Part shown: piece by piece, positions 53,119 to 62,006 of the stretch
Layout: each line of letters begins with the position of its first letter
Position numbering within the stretch: the first letter of the stretch is position 1
Source of the DNA: Colocasia esculenta
Taxonomy: Eukaryota > Streptophyta > Magnoliopsida > Alismatales > Araceae
Length of the DNA stretch: 64,000 nucleotides
Assembly (NCBI GenBank): GCA_014218235.1
Contig: CM024766.1
Span: 70,607,207 to 70,671,206, forward strand
Direction: 5' to 3'
The notes under the pieces: generated by a model
Told to the model about the DNA's origin: nothing
Databases searched by the model: none
The model's input: only the letters and a program-made list of their open reading frames with translations
Made by a program: the position numbers and the translations under genes

Positions 53119-55640
53119 TGTAGCGGCCCCGGCGCCCGGGTCCCCGGCTCCCACCAAGGATCCGACTGTCGGCACCGCCGCCCACGGGTCCGGAGACCCG
53201 GAAGGGCTAACGGATCGGTCTAATGAGATATGTGACGGAAAGTAAATAACGATGATCGTACTAAAAATGTACCAACTAGTGTAAGAAGAAGTCTAACACA
53301 ACGTGCAAGTCTAGTACAAGTCCCAAAGTAGTAAAAGTACAAGTGCAGAAAGGAAAAGGAATAACACATCCCTTAGGGACATACCCCGAGGGTGAAATAC
53401 AGAACTGGGGGAAACACTGCCACTAGAGACACCGACTACTGCGGGCCCGTCTCCTCGCTACGCCGCGGAGGGAACTGCTGTGAAGTCTCACCTGCAAAAC
53501 AGGAGTGAGCTTCACGAAGAAGCCCAGTAAGGACTACCAATCTCCCACTGGTTCCACAAGCATATATATAGACTAGTGCAATAATTAAATAAAGCAGTAA
53601 GGTCTAATCTACTAAACAGAGTAAAGTGCGGAAGCATGAAAGAACTACACAGTCATCGGTCTAAGCCATTTGGTGGGACCAGAAAACCCGTGTAAACCAG
53701 GGCACCATAAGAACCTAGCTGTAAACACAGACAACGAACTGCCTGGACAAGCACACTAGCTACAGTACACTACTCTAGTCAGCTGGTCAGGTGCGCCACG
53801 CGTCTTACCCTCGACCAACGGTCAATGTCTGACACCTCCTGTCGGAGTGAGATGCGGAACCACAAGTAACCACAACTGCCGTAGTCTGGCCGGACTACGG
53901 TCCCACGCCTGACACCTCTAGGTGGTACCGGAACCACGTAGAGTGAGGCAGTGAGAACGGACTAGCTGAACTGTGACGTACGAGTCACACACTACCGGCG
54001 TACCAGTCTCAGCTAAGAGAGCTCTACAAACGACCACGTCGCTACCCCACCGTTTTCCCCTACTGCTACTAAAGTCAACGACTCGAGCAAACTCCCGCCG
54101 CCTGGAGCAACACCCTCTGACACAAGCGCGCGGAGACCGGGGGTCCCAGGTAACGGTAAAAACCTATCTCGCGGACAAGCCCTCAAGTGCCTAGCACCGG
54201 GCGAAGAGAGAGAGACTAGAAGTAACACTGTACTAGGAAACAACACAGGTGCCAAGAAAACCGAGTCGCAGCGGAAGCAAGACACTGAGCAGGTGGCGAA
54301 GTCCCTTCTCTGTCTGAGAAGGCGACAGGCATGGTGTCGCCATCAAGATGGCGACACTCAGGCCGGCGCAACCCTTCTGGACTGGTCGCAACAAGGTCCT
54401 TGTCGCGACCAGGCCAGTGCTCCAGAAAGGGAACAGTAACCGGAACAGAAAGCAGGCAGAAGGCGACGGCCCTCATGTCGCTACCAGGATGGCGACAGAG
54501 GTGCTGTCGCCTTCAGGAGTTCCTGAAGGCGACACATCGATGCGTCGCCACCTGGGTAGCGACACCCAAGGTGTCGCCTTATCAAGTGACCACCCACTGA
54601 GCCTCCCTTCAACAAGGCCTCAACCACACCACAAACACATCCGTGGGGAGGGGATCATGTAGGCAATTAAACATAGCTCTAATGAGCTCAAACCACCCTC
54701 AAAGGAACCCCAACAAGCATGCAACTAGGCTACACTCACATGCATCTCACTCATCATATGAACAACCCTCAAACCTCAAGACAAACCCATTGCATGCAAG
54801 AGAAACCCACCAACCACCACAATCACACATGCATAACAACACCCTAGCAAGGTAGTTCTAAGCTTGGAAAAAGGGGTTTGGAATCCTAAACAAGTAGAAC
54901 TAGGGGGAAGAATGGTTTCCCTACCTCGAGAAGAAGATCCAACCTCAAGGGCCCTTCTCATAGGCTAGCAACCCTCCACCTCCGAGCTCCGACGCTCCAT
55001 GAACCTCCTCCCACGAGCCGGGTAAATCCCCTTCCTTGAAGAGCATCCAAGCATGCCAAAGAGAGGAGAAGACACAATGAGGGAGAGATCAACCATGGAA
55101 GAACAAGGACAAACAACCACCACCACCTTACCTTGCAAAGGAACACCAAGGCCTCCCTCCCAAGCCTCCCACGGAGTCCCCAAGCCTCAGTTCGCCGGAG
55201 GAGAAGCCTTCACCAAGCAAGGAGACGAACTGGGGCTTGTGCTCTCGGCTTGGGCACTTAAGATTTTGAACATGAGAAGGCGACATGGGACCCGTCGCCT
55301 TCAATAATCCTGAAGGCGACATGGGACGTGTCGCTATCCCCTGGTCAAAGGTCAAGTCGACCTACGACCTCGCCACGTGTCAGCCATGCAGGCCTGACAC
55401 CAGGTCGCGAAAGAGGACCTGTCGCCTTCCCTCTGTCGGAGGTTGACACCTGTCATCTCTCTTCAGACAGCTACATGACGAAAGTGCATGCGGCTGGCAG
55501 CAGAGAGAGAAAGCGACATAGTGCCCGTTGCCTTCCCATTCAGAAGACGACGATCAACATGTCGCCTTCAGAAGGCGACATACAAGGTGTCGCCACCCTC
55601 GACAGAAGGCAACTGGCCAAAGGTAACATGGGATGTTACA
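53119..55640 (-). mobile_element. Solo LTR inside the inner 3' LTR
   Basis: Minus strand starts TGTAACATCCC (55640) and ends GGGGCCGCTACA (53119), a typical Tekay/Del-like LTR start. Flanks GTACT (53114-53118) and ATACT (55641-55645) are a 5-bp duplication with one mismatch; the undisturbed 5' LTR confirms the target is TGTGTACTAGTG. Length is 2522 bp. In the LTR direction: a GGCGAC/GTCGCC-rich block (55270-55600), leader, donor-like CGAG|GTAGGG (54924), a second GGCGAC block (54300-54590), hairpin (53506-53526), acceptor-like TTTTGCAG|GTGAGA (53492). No coding internal region. Frames in it are not genes. Confidence 0.88.
53492..54924 (-). other. Putative LTR leader intron with hairpin (solo LTR at 53.1 kb)
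   Basis: Minus strand donor CGAG|GTAGGG at 54924 and acceptor TGTTTTGCAG|GTGAG at 53492. The hairpin TGGGCTTC-TTCGT-GAAGCTCA (53506-53526) ends 13 nt before the acceptor. Confidence 0.5.
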
Positions 55641-55732
55641 ATACTAGTGTTGGGTAAATGTCCCACTGTGACGGGACTCACTATACCGACGTGGATTGGT
55701 ATAATCGTACCGGTATAAGGAGGGTCGTCGCA

Positions 55733-58360
55733 CCTCTCCTATCTCTAAGGCTCCATATCGGATGACACTTGCGGAGTTAGCCGAGCTGAGGAAGCAGTTG
55801 TAAGATTTGTTGGATAAGGGATTCATTCGCCCTAGTGTGTCACCATGGGGAGCACCTGTGCTATTCGTGAAGAAGAAAGATGGTTCCCTCAAGTTGTGCA
55901 TCGACTACAGGAAGCTCAACCAGGTGACAGTGAAGAACATGTATCCTTTGCCGCGGATAGATGATTTGTTCGATCAGCTACAGAATGCGTCAGTATTTTT
56001 CAAGATAGATCTGCGGTCCGGCTACCACCAGCTGAGGATTAAGGGAGAAGATGTGTCCAAGACTTCTTTCAGGACCCGTTATGGACACTATGAGTTTCTT
56101 GTACTTCCATTTGGTCTGACTAACACCCCTGCAGCGTTCATGGATCTCATGAACAGGGTGTTTAGACCATATTGGGATAGCTTTGTTGTGGTGTTCATAG
56201 ACGATGTGTTAGTCTATTCTCCCGATGAGCTACACACCGTGAGCATTTGAGGGTTGTTTTGGAGGTTCTCTGAGAGCACAAGCTGTATGCTAAGTTCAGT
56301 AAGTGAGACTTCTGGATGCGTGAGGTTCACTTCCTTGGGCATGTTATCTCAGGCGCTGGAGTTGCTGTTGATCTGGCGAAGGTTCAGGCGGTGTTAGAGT
56401 GGGAGACTCCAAGGACACCATTGGAGATCAAGAGTTTTCTTGGCTTAGCAGGCTATTACAGGAGATTTATTGAAGGCTTTGCCTATATTGCAGCACCTTT
56501 GACTAAGCTAACCAGGAAGGGTGTGAAGTATGTGTGGTCTGAGGATTGCGAGAGTAGTTTCCAATTGCTGAAGACGAGACTTACATCTGCACCCGTGTTG
56601 ATCTTGCCTAGTGGTGCAGAGGGTTTTGCTATCTACTCTGATGCTTCTTAGATAGGCCTTTGATGTGTGTTGATGCAGCATGGTAAGGTAGTTGCCTATG
56701 CTTCTCGCCAGTTAAAAGAACATGAGCGTAACTATCCGACCCATGATTTGGAGTTAGTAGCTGTGGTTCATGCACTGAAGATTTGGAGACACTATCTTTA
56801 TGGTGTCAAGTTTGAGGTGTTCACTGACCACAAGAGTCTGAGGTATCCTTTCTCTCAGAAGGAGTTGAACCTGCGGCAGAGAAGATGGATAAAGTTTCTC
56901 AAGGACTACGACTTCGAGCTTCAGTACCATCCAGGGAAGGCGAATGTCGTGGCGGATGCACTCAGCAGGAAGAGATCATTACTTCGGCAGGATTGGAGGA
57001 TGCTTGAGGATGCGACATGTGCTATGACTGAGTTAGAGCCATAGTTGCGTCAAGCTTTCGTGGCTCAGTTGTCTATTCGATCCACGGTTCTGAATGAGGT
57101 GATCGAGCAGCAGAGAGTTGATCCTAGGCTTCATGAGATGGAGGGCAAGGCAGGCATTGCTCGAGATGAGGACGGTGTCATTAGATTCCAGCACCGAGTT
57201 TGTGTCCCTGATATTGTAGATGTTCGTGAGCATGTACTTGCAGAAGCTCACAAGTCGAGGTTCTCCATTCATCCGGATAACACCAAGATGTACCAAGATT
57301 TGAAGAGATCTTTCTGGTGGTCTGACATGAAGAAGGATGTGGCCGAGTTTGTGTCCAGGTGTTTAGTATGCCAGCAGGTAAAGGCCGAGCGCCAAGGACC
57401 ATCGAGCCTTATGCAGAAGATGGAGATACCTGTACAGAAGTGGGAGGCAATCACTATGAATTTTGTGACGGGTTTGCCCAAATCAGCCAAGGGCAATGAC
57501 TCAATTTGGGTGATTGTAGATCGTTTCTCCAAGACTGCTCATTTCTTGCCCATGAAGAAGAAACAGTCTGTGGAGAGTTTGGCTAGGCTGTATGTTGGCA
57601 GTATTGTGAGGTTGCATGGTGTGCTGAAGTCCATTATCTCGGACAGAGACCCACGATTTACATCGAGGCTATGGCAGGGTCTTCAGGAGGCTTTGGGTTC
57701 TTAGCTGAAGCTTAGTTAGGCATTTCACCCTTAGACAGATGGCCAGTCCAAGAGGACAATTCAGACGCTCGAGGATATGTTGAGAGCGTGTGTGCTTGAT
57801 TGGAAGGGTGATTGGGAGCATTATCTACCTCTTGTGGAGTTCGCCTACAACAACAGTTTTCATACGAGCATCGGCATGGCTCCATTCGAGGCTCTGTACG
57901 GGCGACCCTATAGATCTCCTTTGTGTTGGGAGAAGACTGGTGATAGGCAGTTAGTTGGTCCGGAGTTGGTGCAGGAGACCGAGGCGTGGTCAGATTTGGC
58001 AAGCATAGTAAGTTGAGTCCGAGATTCATTGGCCCGTTGAGATTCTTAGGCGGATGGGCAGCGTGGTATATGAGCTAGCTTTACCCCCAATGCTAGCTAG
58101 TGTGCACCCAGTCTTCACGTGTCTATGCTCAGGAGATACGTGAGAGATCCGTCGCAAGTCATTAGTCACGAGCAGTGGAGATTCAGCCAGACTTGTCCTA
58201 TGTAGAGCAACCAGTAGCTATCCTGGATCGGAAGGTTCAACACCTCAAGAACAAGAGTATTGCATCTGTGAAGGTGTTATGGAGGAATTTCTCGCGGGAG
58301 GAGGAGCTACATGGGAGCTTGAGGACGCTATGAAGAAGAAGTATCCCCATTGTTTGGTTA
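55733..58360 (+). pseudogene. RT, RNase H, integrase and chromodomain of the outer chromovirus
   Basis: Resumes the RT at PISKAPYRM after the inner element. RT motifs: KKKDGSLKLCIDYRKLN, FFKIDLRSGYHQLRI, PFGLTNTPAAFMDLM, VFIDDVLVYSPDE. A frameshift near 56235 and stops at 55801, 56649, 56661, 57042 and 57702 break it. RNase H (SRQLKEHERNYPTHDLELV) and integrase follow. In the integrase D-D-E core the glutamate is lysine (DGQSKRTIQTLE, about 57740). A deletion of roughly 110 bp near 57983 joins VQET to the VRFGKHSKLSPRF-like region. A chromodomain (PVAILDRKVQHLKNKSIAS) is shifted out of frame near 58310. Confidence 0.88.
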
Positions 58361-58398
58361 GTATTTTCGTTCTAACTTCGAGGATGAAGTTTTCTTTT

Positions 58399-58410
58399 AA
58401 GGGGAGAGGG
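58399..58410 (+). other. Polypurine tract of the outer chromovirus
   Basis: AAGGGGAGAGGG directly before the 3' LTR start TGTAAGGCCC. Confidence 0.85.
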
Positions 58411-61261
58411 TGTAAGGCCCTCACTTTTTGTATGTATTATATTTAATCCTGTACATATTGTATTTAATTAATTCTGTGCATGTTGTATTTATTTATTTTT
58501 GTATATGTATGCTGGTTTGATGTGTTTAAATTCTACCCGAAATCCCTGTTAACGTTAAGGGCAGGTTGACGGCGACATGTGTGCCGTTGACTGCATGGCC
58601 AAAGGATATAGACGTCTAGATCGATTGACATCTACTTCCTGTTAACGGCAGCAAAGTGGACGTTTACTTCTTTGGTTATGTTTGGGATTCCAGATCTGAA
58701 ACAACTGCGTTTTCTCCAGAACCTGTTTGGGAAACCCAATCCCAATGGTTAGGAATCCTAATACTAGGCGTACCCCGACTCTTAACCCTATATAACCTAG
58801 GTATTGCGGCTAGGTTAGGTCCTTTGGTTCAGAGGAAAAACTAGGGTTCGTTTGAGAGAAAATCAGAGCTTTCTGAGGCTTGATCCGGTGTTTAAGAGGT
58901 TCTTCCGGCGATCTTCTTCGATTGGAAGGTGCTTTTGGTGTTGAAGAATCTTCCCCGACTCCGGAGGACTTCTGTGCAGGCGTGAAGACCGGATTTGGGC
59001 TGGAGATTTGCACCTTCTTGGCTTGGCCGAAGAGGGATTCATCGCCAAATGAACCTTTAGAAATTTTATTCTAGGCAAGTGGCTGAGGGGTATCATCCTT
59101 AGACATGTCCCCTAGGTTCTAGGTATTTTTATGGATTTTATTTCGTGTCCTGGAACCCCCAATTCTATCTTTTTATGGAGTTTGGTCTACGCTTTCTGCA
59201 GACAAGAGGTTGACGGCAACTTTGTTGCCGCCAAGTTCCTGAGTTGACGGCAACATACTGTGCCGTTAACCCATCTTGACGGCCAGACCCTTGCCGCCAA
59301 GTTCTTCTGTTTTCACAGAACTATGTTTGTCATGTCTGTGTGATAATTTTCGGATTTCTAGATGTCTGATCATGCTGTAAAAATTGTGAATGTTCAGGTA
59401 CTGTCTTAGGGTCAACCCATGATTTTCTGTAGGATTTCTGATCATGCTATCATTTAATATAATTTCTGTTATGAGAAGATATGCATGTTTTGACAGTATT
59501 TAATTCTGAAAAAATAGTTTTACTGCATGTTAGTGTTACAGAAAATTTTCATGAACTTAGGGTTACTGGTTTCATGTTTTAAACCTATGAGCATTGACTG
59601 TTTAACTGTCTACCATGTAAGGGAATATTTTACTGAAATTGCATGCAATCTGTATTAAATGTTAAAAATAGTTTTACTATTGCAAAAATTCTAGAAAATG
59701 GTCACATGACATATTACATGTAATAGAGTTGGTGGTTAAAATTTGATACTATTTGATATCCGGAGGTACTGTTTATATTTTAAAAGGGTAATTAAACTAT
59801 GTTAAGCATGTTTAATTTAAATAATGTAAATTTCAGTGATTAGCAGCATGTTTAGGTACTATTATGATTTATTTGTCACTATGAAACAATCATGTTAAGT
59901 TCTGTAAACTAAAATTTATATGTTGAAAGATGTGCATAGGAATGGATCAAATGATGCATGTAAATAATGTAAATCATGTGATTAAGTGAGAAAAATGTGT
60001 TTAAGTGATCATGTGCTGAAATTGACACTGCTACCATAGGAGGCTGTGGAGCCGTACTGTAGAAAAATCCCCATGAGAAGGCTCATTGTGTATGTGATAT
60101 CCTGTGGGTATCAGGATGAAATTCTGGAGGTGGACAAGTACCACTGGTTAGGGTGGAGACATAGACGGACCCAGAAATTTTTTCAGTGGGGTCACTCCCT
60201 TTAGAAAATTTTCCAACCAAACTAATTTAATGGAAAATTTTAAACTCATCAATAGGGTTTTAAAAATCCAGTGGGGTCACATGACCCCACTGGTTTGTCT
60301 CTAGATCCGTTCCTGGGTGGAGAGGGCTTCTCCCGGTTCTACGCAGTTACCAAGATTCGTCACTATATTGTCTAGGTGACGGGTATATGTTATGTGAATG
60401 TGTGTCCTTCTTTATGGTGGTTTGGACTATGTGTCACGGCAATTAAAGTGTAAAAGTGTGAAAAGTGTGTATATGTACAATGTGATCATGTTATGTTAAT
60501 GTGTAACCATGTGAAAAGATGTGAAACCATGTGAATGTGATTTATTTATGTTAAAACAGCAAGCAAAAGATGTGATTATGTGGTTAAAAATATGTGAAAA
60601 ATGTTAGATATCATGCTAGAATTGTTAGTTACTATGTACATAATTCCATGATCTAATTTTGTAGAATTATGAAATGATATGAATAGAAATTGAAACCATG
60701 AATCAAGTTAAAGACCATGTGTAAAAAGCATGCTATAGGTTTTTCATGTGTATTTGCATATTTGACATGAATCATGCGCCACATATTTTTCTCATTGTTT
60801 AAAAATTGTCTAAAAGAATAGCATGTAGGTGATATGTGTAAGGATGTGCCTATAGGTTGCTTGCTGGGTCTTTTTGGAAGACTCATATTTGTTTTAACAT
60901 ATATGTGAGACAAATATCCCCGTGCTAGAGGAGGACATAGTGAGGAGGGACTCTGAGCGCGAGGAGTAGCTGCACTTGAGGAGATCACTTGTTTAGTCTA
61001 CTTTTCATTTACTAGTATGTGGACATTGTTATTATGGACATGTATAATAGTGGAGATTGTCATTTTCATTATTGCTATATAGATTGTGGAATATATGAAT
61101 GATGATGGAATAAGAATGTCTTCCATTTTTGCTCTACTTCCTTTGTTATTTATGTACATTTCGACCTATTGTGTTGTGTTGGGTAAATATTCCACTGTGA
61201 CGGTGCCTTTTGTATCGATGTGGATTAATATAATCGTACCGGTATAAAGATGGTCGTTACA
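58411..61261 (+). mobile_element. 3' LTR of the outer chromovirus
   Basis: 2851 bp, longer than its 5' partner mainly because of a 155-bp MITE (60160-60314). TATA box CTATATAAC at 58788-58796, GC donor-like CTAG|GCAAGT at 59075, hairpin TGGGTCTT-TTTGG-AAGACTCA at 60865-60885. The acceptor dinucleotide seen in the 5' LTR is lost (near 60903). Ends GTTACA at 61261 before the duplication GTTGA. Confidence 0.93.
60160..60314. mobile_element. Mutator-like MITE, 155 bp
   Basis: Absent from the 5' LTR. Perfect 9-bp target-site duplication GGGTGGAGA (60151-60159 and 60315-60323). Ends are imperfect inverted repeats CATAGACGGACCCAGA and TCTAGATCCGTTCCTG. An inner inverted pair CAGTGGGGTCA and TGACCCCACTGG lies near the right end. 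The 9-bp duplication points to Mutator-type transposition. No coding capacity. Confidence 0.9.
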
Positions 61262-61361
61262 GTTGATGTAAATTACAAGATAGCAACTCTATTGGCTAAA
61301 AATAGGTGTTTCTCTCTCTTTCCTAACCAATAGAATTATTATTATTTACAATCCACCTCAT
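61262..61361. repeat. Right part of a foldback element split by the outer chromovirus
   Basis: Joining 36955-36969 (CATGAGATGTGTTGA) to 61267 onward gives a left arm CATGAGATGTGTTGATGTAA with CTCTATTGGCTA. The right arm is nearly complementary: CCAATAGAATT ... ATTTACAATCCACCTCAT (61327-61361). The roughly 115-bp foldback resembles a MITE, and the chromovirus landed in its left arm. No clear duplication at its own ends. Confidence 0.55.
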
Positions 61362-62006
61362 CATTATTGTAAGATTGATCATACAACAAACATTTCTCAT
61401 AGATCATTTATCGATGAAACCCATATAGGCATCCATTCTAGGAATAACTTACACATCCTTGATGCCAAGGGCCATGTAGACATTTCCCACGCTAATAATT
61501 AGGGTATCCTAATATGCTCAAGCCAAACCATCTCCTTACCTTAGCTTGTCTGCTGTGAGTTTTATTGGGCCAATATATAAGCCTTTAAATGGGTCAAACA
61601 CCTGGGCCGCTAGCTACATATGGCCCCGGGAAATCCCCTCTTCAATAATTAAAACAAGTAACCCATATAACAATGTCGGATCACCCAATGCAATCACACA
61701 TTTTCTGTCAGGACGTAATTGTCCTACCACTGCTCTTTTTTTTTTGGGTTTTTAACAAATTCTCTTCTCGCAAGTGTGTAATCGAAACCGCTACAACTGC
61801 AGATCTTTTACCTTGTATAAAACTGGATTTGTTCCTGCGTTGCGCCCCCGACAGACATCTAAACTAAACTTATGCACGATAGTATGCAGATCTGCTAGCC
61901 TTTCTTGTCCTCTGGGCAAAGACTGGAGCTCCCTCGCGCCATGCATGGCTCAAAAGATCCCATCCCACCTATACCAGTCTTCTCCTACGCTCTCTACCCA
62001 TCATCG
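61362..62006. other. Intergenic, includes the 3' side of the DYW PPR gene
   Basis: No gene recognised. An open frame at 61546-61755 has no familiar domain. Oligo-T at 61737-61746. The region should contain the 3' UTR of the minus-strand PPR gene, but I saw no decisive polyadenylation signal. Confidence 0.5.

Larger units (their letters stand above)
42210..55732 (+). mobile_element. Inner Tekay/Del-type chromovirus, complete ends
   Basis: 5' LTR 42210-45264 and 3' LTR 50167-55732 (the latter split by a solo LTR) both start TGTAAGGCCCTCG and end GTCGTCGCA. A perfect target-site duplication CCTCT (42205-42209 and 55733-55737) interrupts the RT of the outer element between ELLPGTS and PISKAPYR. 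It belongs to a family related to but distinct from the outer one. LTR-LTR divergence looks like a few percent by eye, so it is the younger of the two, as the nesting requires. Confidence 0.95.
50167..55732 (+). mobile_element. 3' LTR of the inner chromovirus, split by a solo LTR
   Basis: First part 50167-53118 and last part 55646-55732 together match the 5' LTR. TATA box at 50632-50639, donor-like AGAG|GCAAGT at 50936, acceptor-like GACGTACAG at 52803. A small in-family difference is a deletion of about 30 bp near 51270-51310 relative to the 5' LTR. Confidence 0.92.
36970..61261 (+). mobile_element. Outer Tekay/Del-type chromovirus, complete ends, with nested insertions
   Basis: 5' LTR 36970-39657 and 3' LTR 58411-61261 both start TGTAAGGCCCTCAC and end GTTACA. 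A perfect target-site duplication GTTGA flanks it (36965-36969 and 61262-61266). Internal order is primer site, gag, protease, RT, RNase H, integrase, chromodomain, polypurine tract, as in Tekay/Del chromoviruses. The 24.3-kb span includes a hAT-like MITE (41642-42034), a complete second element (42210-55732) and a 155-bp MITE in the 3' LTR. Without these the element would be about 10.2 kb. Its coding region is heavily damaged. Confidence 0.95.

Noticed and set aside
61546..61867. Short frames between the chromovirus and the DYW PPR gene
   Set aside because: No recognisable domain and no support for transcription. Could be a decayed transposon piece.
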